Positions 1 through 8,156 of a stretch of 64,000 nt of DNA are shown here, one piece after another; the stretch's first letter is position 1; each line of letters begins with the position of its first letter. The notes under the pieces were generated by a model that made no database searches, was not told the DNA's origin, and saw only the letters and a program-made list of their open reading frames with translations. The position numbers and the translations under genes were made by a program. Origin of the DNA: an uncultured Lachnospiraceae bacterium (GTDB lineage Bacteria > Bacillota > Clostridia > Lachnospirales > Lachnospiraceae); the NCBI GenBank assembly GCA_930972465.1, contig CAKNHF010000002.1:62001-126000 (forward strand), written 5' to 3'.

Positions 1-326
1 GCCACACCATAGAGAAGGATCAGGATCGACTGATCTCCCTTCGTGTACATATAAACCTGTGTCGCCTCATCCCAGTATTCTTCCTGAGGAACGGATCCCA
101 GTGACGGAAGCATTCTGAGAAATCCGATGCCGTTCACGATCATAAACACCACATAAGCCACTTCTACCGCAAGGTACAGGAGACCTTTGATCCTCTGTCC
201 GTGCACCATGTTTCCGAATCCCATGAGCACCATGGAAAGTTTTGTCTCAAGACCTCCCTCTCTGATCGCTCTTGTACATGTATACGGAGTCGGAAATTCA
301 TTTACTCTCTTTTTTAATATTCCCAT
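1..326 (-). CDS. Sugar ABC transporter permease, MalF type (partial)
   Basis: This is the N-terminal 108 or so residues of an inner-membrane permease; the rest lies beyond the left edge. The protein begins MGILKKRVNEF and carries the short cytoplasmic lead and first hydrophobic segment (around residues 45-70, LLYLAVEVAYVVFMIV) seen in MalF/MdxF-like permeases, followed by an extracytoplasmic stretch and the start of a second segment. The start at 326 is preceded by a GAGG-type ribosome binding site. It lies 15 bases downstream of the broken solute-binding protein gene, as expected for a maltodextrin-type importer operon. The family assignment rests on context and general character rather than a unique motif. 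With its binding protein broken, the importer may no longer work unless a partner is supplied from elsewhere. Confidence 0.75.
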   Translation of the reverse strand, partial: MGILKKRVNEFPTPYTCTRAIREGGLETKLSMVLMGFGNMVHGQRIKGLLYLAVEVAYVVFMIVNGIGFLRMLPSLGSVPQEEYWDEATQVYMYTKGDQSILILLYGV

Positions 327-341
327 CCTCGTCACCTCATC

Positions 342-1131
342 TTAGATTCCATCGCTGTTCATCGCGTCGTTCATATTCTCTGTCTGTTCCTCTGCATTGT
401 CATGGGTAATGCTTCCGTTGCGGATTCCCTTGCCCATGTTCTCCACAGGAGTCCAGCAATTGCTCATCTTTGAGACAAACGGCTGCAGGATGGATGTTCT
501 GTTGAATGTATCGTTCTGCGCACTTACCACCTCATCGGAACTGATGGACTCATCCGCCAGAAGTTCCGTATTACACGGGATCGTTCCGCACAGTTCGTAG
601 TGTGCTTTCTGCGCCTCGGCAGAGCCAAGGTAAACCGCCAGCTCAATGGCAGCGACCATATTTTTGCTGTTCGGGTTCACTCCGATGGCCTTGGAACCGG
701 CATACGCCATCATCTGCTTCTCTTCCCCGTTCAGAGTGAATGTGGGAAGAGCCGCAACACCCATGTCATCTCCCAGAATCTCCTCGATGGCATTGGCGTC
801 CCAGGAACCCGTAAACATGGCATTGATACTTCCGTCACGAAGTCCGGCGATACCGGATCCGAGACACCTGGCCCGCCGCGCTGGCTTCATCCGCGACTCC
901 GTAGACAAATGTGATATCCCATTCCGGATGCTCTTCAGCGAAATTATTACACATCGTCTGAAGCCATTCTCCACTGTCTTTTGACTGATCATTCTGCGGA
1001 GACCAGACCATCAGACGAACGCTTTCTGCCACTCCATCCGCAGAATCACTTCCGCATCCGGTGAGAGATGTCGCCGTAAGTCCTAATGTCATCACTCCGG
1101 CCAGCAGCACCGCAACTGCTCTTTTTCTCAT
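342..1131 (-). pseudogene. Maltose/maltodextrin-binding lipoprotein, internal deletion and frameshift
   Basis: The 5' part (1131 down to about 862) encodes a lipoprotein signal ending in the lipobox-like LTGCGS, then the N-lobe start of an extracellular sugar-binding protein up to AGQVS (about 90 residues). The 3' part, in a different frame from about 856 to 342, encodes the C-terminal lobe of the same family, starting GSGIAGLRDG and including FTGSWDANAI and AYAGSKAIGV. Together they give about 260 residues, whereas the family usually has 400-420. The middle of the protein (about 150 residues) is therefore missing and the join is out of frame, so translation stops shortly after the junction (near 858-862). 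The gene lies between the LacI regulator and the permease. It is almost certainly non-functional unless the junction is an assembly error. Confidence 0.85.
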
Positions 1132-1334
1132 TTCTTCATCCTCCGTTCTTAAAAGTTTCGAATTGTTTCGGTAATTGATATTTTAGTCCTTCTTTTTCGG
1201 TTCGTCAATCCCATTTCGCTGTGTCTTACTATTATTTATCGCTTTTGCATAGTTTTTCCCACCTGTTTTTGTGCACTTTTTATCCATCTGTTTTTATTGT
1301 TTACGAAACTTTACTAAACTCAAATGTACCATTA

Positions 1335-1363
1335 TTGATTTTCAAAAAATTATTTTATATAAT
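1335..1363 (+). promoter_or_regulatory. Sigma-A promoter of the LacI-family regulator
   Basis: A -35 TTGATT at 1335-1340 and a perfect -10 TATAAT at 1358-1363 are separated by 17 bases, about 50 bases upstream of the regulator start codon. Upstream, GTTTCG occurs at 1155-1160 and 1165-1170 (10-bp phase) and its complement CGAAAC at 1304-1309. These could be operator half-sites for the LacI protein in the divergent region, but that is inference. Confidence 0.7.
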
Positions 1364-1412
1364 ATTTCCAGTTGCTTTTTCCTGGCAGTTTTATCGAAAG
1401 GAATGTGAAAAA

Positions 1413-2417
1413 ATGACGACAATTCAAGATATTGCAGACAAACTGGGCATTTCCAAAGGAACGGTCTCCAAAGCTCTGAATGATGCACCTGACATCAGCG
1501 AAACATTGCAAAAACAGATTCTTGAGACAGCCGTAGAGCTTGGATATACCCGTCTCAGACGTTATAAAAATTCAGCCCGCAAACTGTGTATCCTTGTGGA
1601 GGAGAATAACATCCAGTACAAAGAGCCACACCATTTTGCCTATGATATTGTCATGGGATTCCGGCAGATGGCCGAACCTGCCGGATTCGAAGTAGAGATC
1701 GTTCCCGTGAGCGAAGAATCTCAGCGCAGTAGTTCCTATGAGGTTTTTATGCTTCAGAACGACTATGCAGGTTCCTTCATTCTGGGTTTTTCCCTGAACG
1801 ACCCGTGGATGAAAGATTTCGAGACAAGCCGCACTCCTGCTGTGCTTTACGACAACCAGATCCGCGGCAATCCGTCCACAGCCTATATCGGTATCGACAA
1901 TGATGAGGGAATGGATCTGGCCGTCGGTCATTTAAAAGATCTCGGACACGAAAAGATCGGCTATCTCAGCAGTGCTCTGGAATCCCATATCATGCAGGTC
2001 CGCTATAACGCTTTCTTTCAGGCTCTGAGACGCCACGGTCTTAATGACGATCCCGCACTTGCAGGATGCTCCTTTTTCATGTATGAGTGCATGGAACAGC
2101 ATCTTCCCCGCCTTCTCGATATGGGAGTGACCGCGATCGTCTGCGGCCAGGACACGATCGCCAACGCGGCTCTGGTCCAGTGCCAGCAGCTCGGTTATAA
2201 GCTGCCCCGGGACTTAAGTATCGTGGGATTTGACGATCTTCCGATCAGCCCCTATACGTCCCCGCCGCTCACCACCATACGTCAGGACCGGATCAATATC
2301 GGAAAATGCGGTTACTATGCGGCGATCAGTCTTCTGAACGGAGTTTCCATCGGAACAATCCTGCTGCACGCTCAGCTCATTGTCAGAGGCTCCACGGAAA
2401 TCCTGTCCTCTAAATAG
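1413..2417 (+). CDS. LacI-family transcriptional regulator
   Basis: This 334-residue sugar-responsive repressor has an N-terminal helix-turn-helix (MTTIQDIADKLGISKGTVSK, residues 1-20) and a periplasmic-binding-protein-like effector domain to the end (for example AVYLDN-like and IVGFDDLPIS segments). The start at 1413 is chosen over an upstream in-frame methionine because the HTH begins there, an AAAGGA ribosome binding site lies just before it, and the promoter at 1335-1363 falls inside the longer reading frame. It is divergent from the ruined sugar ABC importer and probably controlled it. With the binding protein broken, the regulator may be an orphan or act on other sugar genes. The family is certain; the sugar is unknown. 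Confidence 0.93.
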   Translation: MTTIQDIADKLGISKGTVSKALNDAPDISETLQKQILETAVELGYTRLRRYKNSARKLCILVEENNIQYKEPHHFAYDIVMGFRQMAEPAGFEVEIVPVSEESQRSSSYEVFMLQNDYAGSFILGFSLNDPWMKDFETSRTPAVLYDNQIRGNPSTAYIGIDNDEGMDLAVGHLKDLGHEKIGYLSSALESHIMQVRYNAFFQALRRHGLNDDPALAGCSFFMYECMEQHLPRLLDMGVTAIVCGQDTIANAALVQCQQLGYKLPRDLSIVGFDDLPISPYTSPPLTTIRQDRINIGKCGYYAAISLLNGVSIGTILLHAQLIVRGSTEILSSK

Positions 2418-2466
2418 AATATTGTTCTGCACGGCAGCCGTTTGCCGGGCCTGTTGCGTAAAAAAC

Positions 2467-2489
2467 GGCGGGCACTGACTGTACCCGCC
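2467..2489 (-). terminator. Terminator of the amrS operon (possibly bidirectional)
   Basis: GGCGGG and CCCGCC arms (2467-2472 and 2484-2489) enclose a loop containing CACTGACT. Read on the minus strand, the hairpin is followed by six T residues. It lies between the convergent LacI and radical SAM genes. Confidence 0.8.
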
Positions 2490-2557
2490 ACTGATACATA
2501 TTTGTTCCTCACCGCCTGTAGAGGCGGGAGTCATCCCCCATCTGATAAAATATGCGC

Positions 2558-3415
2558 TCAGCAGTTCCCCGTATACACGTATTTCAGATATTCTGCAGCC
2601 GTATCACGGAGCCGGCATACTGTTTCCACATCCGTCGCCTGCCGGTCCGCCATCTTATATCTCGGGAAAAACCGGGTCACATGGAGCACGGTCTCAGGAT
2701 CCACCGATGCAATCCACTCAGCCTCCCGCTCCATCTCCTCCTCCGAATCATTCTCTCCCGGCACGATCAGTGTGGTCAGTTCTACATGGCATTCTTCCGC
2801 CGCCCGGCGGATAAACGCTTTCACCGCTTCAAGACTGCCGCCCAGCTTCCGGTAATAGTCCTTCGTAAATCCTTTCAGGTCTATGTTCATGGCGTCGATA
2901 TAGGGCAGGATCTCCTCCAGCACGGAAAGTTCCGCCGTGCCGTTTGTGACAAGCACGTTCTTCATCCCCCGCTCCCGGACCATCTTTGCCGTATCCCGCA
3001 CGAATTCATATCCTGCCAGAGGCTCATTATAGGTAAATGCCACACCGATATTCCTTCTGCCGTATGCGTCTCCCTGCTCTCTGTATGCCGCTGCCAGCGC
3101 CGTCAGTTCTTCCGGAGTAATCTCCCTGTAATCTGTCACTGTTCCGTCTCCCATAGAAATATCATGGTTCTGGCAGAAGGGGCAGGACAGATTGCATCCG
3201 TAACTCCCCACAGAAAGGATCAGGCTTCCCGGCATAAAATGTCTCAGGGGCTTCTTCTCGATGGGATCCAGAGCCAGCGCTGTCACCTTGCCGTAATTCT
3301 CGCAGATAACCTTACCCTTCACATTTTTTCTCGCCCTGCATCTGCCGTACTGCCCCTCTGCCAGAGTGCAGTGATGAAAACATACCGGACAGACCGCCCT
3401 CTTTTCTTCTCTCAA
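2558..3415 (-). CDS. amrS: AmmeMemoRadiSam system radical SAM enzyme
   Basis: This 285-residue radical SAM enzyme has the cluster-binding CxxxCxxC at C74, C78 and C81 (GCNLSCPFCQNHD) and an N-terminal cysteine-rich stretch (C9, C12, C16, C26) that may bind zinc or an extra cluster. A TYNEPL motif and a conserved DLKGF segment match the AmrS/PflA-like family. Its start codon overlaps the stop of the upstream gene by four bases (ATGA), so the two are translationally coupled. The family co-occurs with AMMECR1 and Memo domains in many bacteria and archaea and its reaction is unknown; earlier annotation as pyruvate formate-lyase activase is probably wrong because no glycyl-radical partner is nearby. 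The AmrS assignment is made with high confidence from both sequence and neighbour. Confidence 0.93.
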   Translation of the reverse strand: MREEKRAVCPVCFHHCTLAEGQYGRCRARKNVKGKVICENYGKVTALALDPIEKKPLRHFMPGSLILSVGSYGCNLSCPFCQNHDISMGDGTVTDYREITPEELTALAAAYREQGDAYGRRNIGVAFTYNEPLAGYEFVRDTAKMVRERGMKNVLVTNGTAELSVLEEILPYIDAMNIDLKGFTKDYYRKLGGSLEAVKAFIRRAAEECHVELTTLIVPGENDSEEEMEREAEWIASVDPETVLHVTRFFPRYKMADRQATDVETVCRLRDTAAEYLKYVYTGNC

Positions 3416-4800
3416 AAATGTCTCACCACCTCAAAGCGCTCCAGACGGATATCTTCTGCATCCTCAGGGATCCCCGCCTTTCTTCTCGCGATCTCGATCT
3501 GTTCCTCCACCGTATCAACCCCTTCCAGATCAGGGAGAAGAAGACCGCGCCTGTATCCCCGGCTCACTACGACGCCATATCTTTTCACATCCAGTTTCTC
3601 CGGCGAATCAATCTTTTCCGTCTCTCCCAGCACATCCACGCTGTATTCCAGCCTGTCCAGCTCCTCCGGTTCCACCGCGTGAAAACGAGGATCTTTCGCT
3701 GCCGCGCTGATCCCGTTCTCAATGATCTCCTCTGCAATACTTCCCCGCACAGGTGCGATCGTTCCGATGCATCCCCGAAGCCGGCCTTCCTCTTTCAGAG
3801 AGACAAACACGCCGGCTCTGCGGGAATACATTTCCTCCGGCAGACCTTCGGGAACCCGGAGCTTCTTCCCTGTCCTGACATAGGTCTCCACTGTCTTTCT
3901 GGCCAGCTGTACATACGAATCTTCTGAAGCTTTCCTCCGTTCCGCCGCCTCCCTCTGTGCTCTGCGGTACTGCTCCAGAAAATATCTCTGAGGATCACTC
4001 CCGGTCACCTCATAAATACAGATCCCGTATCCCACTCCAAAGGTCCCCTGATGGGACAGTCTCTCTGTCTTCACCTTCAGACCGTCCAGCGCGCCCGCCA
4101 TGATGGTAAAGGAACGGTGTCCGCACTCTGCCGCCTTATCACAGAAGTCCTCGGAGAAATCAAAAAGTTCTCCAAACGCCCCGCGTCCCATCACGTCCAT
4201 GATCCGTTCATCATACTCCGGACCTTCTTTCTGAAAGCCGTAAGGCCCGTCCTCCTTCAGCTTATGTGACAAATCCCCGCTTCCGATGATCACCACATCC
4301 CGTTCAAGCAGCTCCGCTGTCTTCCGGATACACTCACCCAGCTCATAATGTACAGTAAACGGCAGTCCCGAGAGGCCGACGCGCACAAGCCGGTAATCCT
4401 GCATATACCGGTCCAGAAAGTACAGGGGCACCATTGTTCCGTGATCCAGCCTCTTCTCTCTTTCTCCCAGAGTTCCAGCCGGAATATCCCTTGCCTCTGC
4501 CTCCCGGGCGAACACTTTTACGAATTCTGTGTCATAATCCACCTGAAACTTTACCTGGGACGCCCGGAACTGCCCGAAGTCTCCCTGTGCACCTGTTCCC
4601 GGGGAAATGTGAAAATAATCCGCATACATCACGGAGTGGGGCGATATAACAACTACGGTTTCCGGCTTCCACCCCGCGATCTTCGCCGCCGCTTTTCGAT
4701 AGGAGTCAGATGTCTCCCGGATCTTCTGTTCCTCGCCGTGCCCGATCTCCGGTATGATAACAGGCGGATGGGGCACCATGACCGCGCCTTTTACTGCCAT
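3412..4800 (-). CDS. AmmeMemoRadiSam protein: Memo-like domain fused to AMMECR1 domain
   Basis: This 462-residue fusion has an N-terminal Memo/LigB-like domain (residues 1-270) with the metal-site-like histidines of MVPHPP (about 9-13), SPHS (53-56) and GSGDLSHKL. This fold resembles class III extradiol dioxygenases. Residues about 290-462 form an AMMECR1 domain, with RGCIGTIAP and DPRFHAVEPEEL as recognisable landmarks. A charged linker (RRAQREAAERRKASED) joins them. In other genomes the two domains are often separate proteins. It is followed with a four-base overlap by the radical SAM enzyme. Substrate and pathway are not known. The domain assignments are secure; a dioxygenase activity should not be assumed. 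Confidence 0.92.
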   Translation of the reverse strand: MAVKGAVMVPHPPVIIPEIGHGEEQKIRETSDSYRKAAAKIAGWKPETVVVISPHSVMYADYFHISPGTGAQGDFGQFRASQVKFQVDYDTEFVKVFAREAEARDIPAGTLGEREKRLDHGTMVPLYFLDRYMQDYRLVRVGLSGLPFTVHYELGECIRKTAELLERDVVIIGSGDLSHKLKEDGPYGFQKEGPEYDERIMDVMGRGAFGELFDFSEDFCDKAAECGHRSFTIMAGALDGLKVKTERLSHQGTFGVGYGICIYEVTGSDPQRYFLEQYRRAQREAAERRKASEDSYVQLARKTVETYVRTGKKLRVPEGLPEEMYSRRAGVFVSLKEEGRLRGCIGTIAPVRGSIAEEIIENGISAAAKDPRFHAVEPEELDRLEYSVDVLGETEKIDSPEKLDVKRYGVVVSRGYRRGLLLPDLEGVDTVEEQIEIARRKAGIPEDAEDIRLERFEVVRHF

Positions 4801-4831
4801 AGACTTTCCTCCCTTCTCCGTACGCTTGCTT

Positions 4832-5083
4832 CTATCCCTTCAGGCCTCTTGACTGACGCTCCATATCCTCCACGACGATATCATAAATTTCCCCCAGGGA
4901 AGCGCAGTATTCCAGTACCTTCCAGGGTTCATTGGTGTGAAAATGGATCTTAATCAGTTCCTCATCACCCACTGCCAGCAGGCAGTCTCCTTTAAAATGT
5001 TCCGTAAAATACTCACTGATCACATCCTCATCAAGATCCTTTCCCTCGATCAGAAGCTGTGTGTCATAGCGAAATTCTAACAT
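4832..5083 (-). CDS. Small FakA/DegV-kinase-like domain protein
   Basis: This 83-residue protein (MLEFRYDTQLLIEG to RQSRGLKG) resembles the segment after the kinase domain of FakA (fatty acid kinase, formerly DAK2/DegV-associated), with the typical pattern of a YDTQ..IEG start, a GDCLLAVGDEELIKIHFHTN core and a KVLEYCASLGEIYDI helix. FakA itself is about 550 residues, so this is a free-standing single domain without the ATP-binding part. Similar small proteins in Clostridia are often labelled 'kinase to dihydroxyacetone kinase'. It lies 31 bases upstream of the Memo-AMMECR1 gene and may be in the same operon. No function can be assigned; a role as a binding or regulatory domain is a guess. 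Confidence 0.7.
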   Translation of the reverse strand: MLEFRYDTQLLIEGKDLDEDVISEYFTEHFKGDCLLAVGDEELIKIHFHTNEPWKVLEYCASLGEIYDIVVEDMERQSRGLKG

Positions 5084-5197
5084 CTTCCTTACCTCCTGAA
5101 ATTAGTTTCTGCTTAATATCAGTATAGTCGGTCTGAAAAAAACTGAAAGACTTATGGTTTTTCTTCAATTTTCTTTCATTGATTTTCCGCTGTCCTG

Positions 5198-6346
5198 CTA
5201 TTTTTCCAGCACTTCCGCCGCTTTTTCCAGCTCGTCCCGGATATGGATATGCTGCGGACAGACCTGCTCGCACTTTCCGCACTTGATGCATTCGGAAGCT
5301 TTTCCCCAGCCATGACCGCTGGTATTCCATTCATATTTGCCCTTTGCACCGGCAAGATCATTATACATATTGTAAATGTTGACTGCCTGGAAAGTTCCGT
5401 AAATTGCAATATTTTTCGGACAGCCTTTCATACAGTACGCACATGCGGTACACGGAACCTTTGGGAAGGAATTAAAGATATCTCTCGCCTTCTCCACAAC
5501 GCTCTGCTCCTCTGAGTTCAGAGGCTTAAACTCCTTCATATAAGAGATATTGTCCTCCATCTGCTCCACATTGGACATTCCCGACAGCACCGTGATCACC
5601 CCCTCCAGCGATGCCGCGAAACGGATTGCCCAGGAGGACGGGGAAGCCGCCGGATCCGCCGCTGCAAACACCTCTGACACTTCCTTCGGGGGATTCGCCA
5701 GTGTGCCTCCCTTGACCGGTTCCATGATGATCACCGGTTTTCCGTGTTTTCTTGCCACTTCGTAGCATTTTCTTGATTCGATGGACGGATCCTCCCAGTC
5801 TGCATAGTTGATCTGAAGCTGGACAAACTCCATCTCCGGATGCGCCGTCAGGATTTCATCCAGGACCTCCGCCTTGTCATGCATGGAAAATCCAAGATGA
5901 CGGATCAGCCCCTCTTTCTTCCTTTCCTGAAGGAAATCCCAGATCCCGTAATCATCGAAGAAATGGCTTCTTTCTTCGCCCAGGTTATGTAACAGATAAA
6001 AATCAAAATACCCCGCTCCTGTTCTTTCAAGAGAAGTGTAAAACATCTGCTCCGCCTCCTCTTTGCTCTTTGCGCCCGCCCATGCCGGAAGCTTTGTGGC
6101 AAGGAAGAATTTTTCTCTCGGATAGCGGTCCACACGCGCAGCCTTCGCAGCCTTTTCCGACTCACCGTCATTGTATCCGTATGCCGTGTCAAAATAGCAG
6201 AATCCTGCCTTCATAAATCTGTCTACCATCTCTTTTGTCTGTTCCAGATCAATGGCGTCATCCCTCATCGGAAGCCGCATCAGTCCGAATCCCAGTTTTG
6301 GTATCTCTTCACTACCACTACACCAAGATAGTTTCCCATAGCACAT
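5198..6346 (-). CDS. Aldo/keto reductase with C-terminal 2[4Fe-4S] ferredoxin domain (disturbed start)
   Basis: This protein of about 380 residues has an AKR barrel starting at IPKLGFGLMRLP, with the FDTAYGYNDGESE active-site region (Asp and Tyr) and the ATKLPAW lysine. A C-terminal iron-sulfur module carries CTACAYCMKGCP and CIKCGKCEQVCP. It probably reduces an aldehyde or ketone with electrons from NAD(P)H or reduced ferredoxin. The start is problematic. The in-frame ATG at 6346 is only two bases from the AGGAG ribosome binding site. The ATG at 6339, at ideal spacing, reads MGNYLG, exactly the expected N-terminus, but is out of frame with the rest. Eleven bases at 6311-6321 (a GTAGTG duplication) appear to be inserted. 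The protein may be poorly expressed or start differently. Confidence 0.85.
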   Translation of the reverse strand: MCYGKLSWCSGSEEIPKLGFGLMRLPMRDDAIDLEQTKEMVDRFMKAGFCYFDTAYGYNDGESEKAAKAARVDRYPREKFFLATKLPAWAGAKSKEEAEQMFYTSLERTGAGYFDFYLLHNLGEERSHFFDDYGIWDFLQERKKEGLIRHLGFSMHDKAEVLDEILTAHPEMEFVQLQINYADWEDPSIESRKCYEVARKHGKPVIIMEPVKGGTLANPPKEVSEVFAAADPAASPSSWAIRFAASLEGVITVLSGMSNVEQMEDNISYMKEFKPLNSEEQSVVEKARDIFNSFPKVPCTACAYCMKGCPKNIAIYGTFQAVNIYNMYNDLAGAKGKYEWNTSGHGWGKASECIKCGKCEQVCPQHIHIRDELEKAAEVLEK

Positions 6347-6381
6347 CTCTCCTTTTCTGTCTTTATTTCCTGCTGTAAAAA

Positions 6382-7155
6382 CTATTTTACCCCTTCCCGC
6401 ACATATGTTACAAGCTTTTCACGCAGTTTTTCCATGGTCTGTCTGGTCCCGGGTTCTGTATACGGCACCCGGTCAAATATCCGGCGGACATAATCATTCT
6501 CTTCTACGATATCCAGACTCTCACGAAAGTTCAGATCATAGAAATACGCCAGATAGGATACCCAGTAATCCATCAGCGTCTCCCGGTCCGGCGAATAAAT
6601 ACTCCGCCCCGCAAGAGCATCTTCCTTCACCTTCGGACTGATCCTCTGCGCCCCGATCTCCGCTGCCGTGGCTCCCATGAATGTCTCCAGATCATCCTCA
6701 AGCTTCACCCTGCAGTTGTCCAGCTTATCCGCATCACGGATCAGTTTCGCGTGGAACAGTGTCCGCTCTTCGTCGATTCCCTCCAGAATAAAGTCACTGT
6801 GTTTCGCAATGGCGGTGCGAATGATATCATCCCAGACATCGCAAGCCACAAACCGGCGGATCATTCCTTCCTCAAAAAGGACCTTCACTCCATATGCAGC
6901 GTGATCCATGGTGGCCGGTTCAAAGCTGTCATATCTCTTTAACTGCTCAAACCTCCCGATGTCGTGAAGGAGAGCAATGATCATAGCAAGCGATGTATCT
7001 TCCTCTGAAAGCATCAGCCTTTCCGCCAGATTTCTGCTCTGTTCTACTACCCCGTATGTATGTATGATCTTCAGCTTTACCTTGTCATTTTCCCGGTCAT
7101 AACCGTCAAGGTATTCTTCAAAAAACTGCTTTGCTGCTTCAAAATTCAACTCCAT
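6382..7155 (-). CDS. HD-domain metal-dependent phosphohydrolase
   Basis: This 257-residue cytoplasmic protein has a complete HD superfamily signature: H32, then H64-D65 in ALLHDIGRFEQ, a DHAAYG segment and the late IRDADKLD aspartate. HD proteins of this size hydrolyse phosphate esters of nucleotides or phospholipid head groups; the substrate cannot be told from sequence. It lies 36 bases upstream of the aldo/keto reductase start and may share its transcript. The start at 7155 is followed by MELNFEAAKQF, with a weak upstream GGAGAA-type ribosome binding site. The family is certain; the function is general only. Confidence 0.88.
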   Translation of the reverse strand: MELNFEAAKQFFEEYLDGYDRENDKVKLKIIHTYGVVEQSRNLAERLMLSEEDTSLAMIIALLHDIGRFEQLKRYDSFEPATMDHAAYGVKVLFEEGMIRRFVACDVWDDIIRTAIAKHSDFILEGIDEERTLFHAKLIRDADKLDNCRVKLEDDLETFMGATAAEIGAQRISPKVKEDALAGRSIYSPDRETLMDYWVSYLAYFYDLNFRESLDIVEENDYVRRIFDRVPYTEPGTRQTMEKLREKLVTYVREGVK

Positions 7156-7354
7156 AATATGTCAGTTCTCCCTTTCCTTTCTCGCACATTCGATTTCCTC
7201 ATCTGTCCCGTTGGTATACTTTTTGATCAATAGCATACTATGTAAGGCCTAAGCGCCCTGCATGGAATAAACTCCCGGTAAGTCCGATCAGATACCCCGG
7301 GACGTGATGTAACCGGATGATATAATCTGTGAAATTCCATCAAAACTTTCTCCC

Positions 7355-7867
7355 TCACACCGGCAGATAGAAGAACAGCACGAACTCTTTCTCCTCCGCC
7401 TTATATTCCAGACTTCCTCCATATCGTTCCACGATCTCCTCCACGTTCGCCAGACCAAAGCCGTGGTTTCTGCGATCCTTTTTCACTGTAGCAGGTCTGC
7501 CGTCAAGCCCCCGCTCCAGCAGATCCGACAGACGTTCTCTTTTTGCCGGCTTGATCACCTAGTCCGACGCGTTCACCCGATAACCGCTCAAGGCAAACTC
7601 CTCATGTCCGGTCACAAAAACAAGGAAAATATCTCGGTCAAAGGTACGGATCCGCTCTGCAGTCCTGATCCCGTCCACCGGCTCCATCTCCACATCAAGG
7701 AATAGCAGTTCCATCTCGCCTGGATGCTTCTCAAGCCAGTTTGCGGCGCTCACTCCATTTGAAAATTCATAGACGATCTCTTCACCTTTCCTGAGAAGAG
7801 GCTCCAGAGCCAGATAAAGTTGTTCCGCCGAAGCTCTCTCATCATCACAGATCCCGATCCTGAGCAT
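7355..7867 (-). pseudogene. Chimeric remnant of a LytTR-type two-component system
   Basis: From 7867 the frame encodes a response-regulator receiver domain (MLRIGICDDERASAE, phospho-acceptor in LLFLDVEM, FVTGHEEFALSGYRVNASD). It is stopped at 7559-7561 by TAG, exactly where the family has the tyrosine of DYVIKP. The same frame continues past the stop as VIKPAKRERLSDLLERG, then changes without a frame break into the last 35-40 residues of a GHKL histidine kinase (NHGFGLANVEEIVERYGG and VLFFYLPV). The LytTR DNA-binding domain and nearly all of the kinase are therefore deleted, fusing the linker of the regulator to the ATPase tail of the sensor. A good ribosome binding site (AGGAGG) remains. The divergent ABC transporter was probably its neighbour or target. 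Confidence 0.85.
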
Positions 7868-8113
7868 GTTCTTTCCTCCTGTCGTGCGTTTTTATCTGTT
7901 CACTGTCTCATTGTACCACATCCCTCAGATCTCCGACAGGACTCCCCGCTCCCCCGCGCGGCAAAACTTTACATCCGGGCCTCCGATCTTTACAAAATCT
8001 GCATTTTCCTTTCAAACATGCCCTGGAAGGTGCAAAACATGACATCCGTTTTCCGAATTATCCATCCGGGCAGTACACTGATACTGAATACAGACTCCAA
8101 AATGTTATAAAAA

Positions 8114-8135
8114 CGCCGGCGCTCTGAGGCCGGCG
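8114..8135. repeat. Perfect inverted repeat ahead of the ABC transporter
   Basis: Arms CGCCGGC (8114-8120) and GCCGGCG (8129-8135) flank an eight-base loop just before the ribosome binding site of the gene at 8157. It could be an operator or a leader hairpin; there is no T-run, so it is not a simple terminator. Confidence 0.5.
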
Positions 8136-8156
8136 GAATTGAAAGGTGGTATCTGC

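Noticed and set aside
6305..6330. tRNA-like GGTGTAGTGGTAG stretch in the reductase N-terminus
   Set aside because: No acceptor, anticodon or T arm surrounds it; it is a short GTAGTG duplication.
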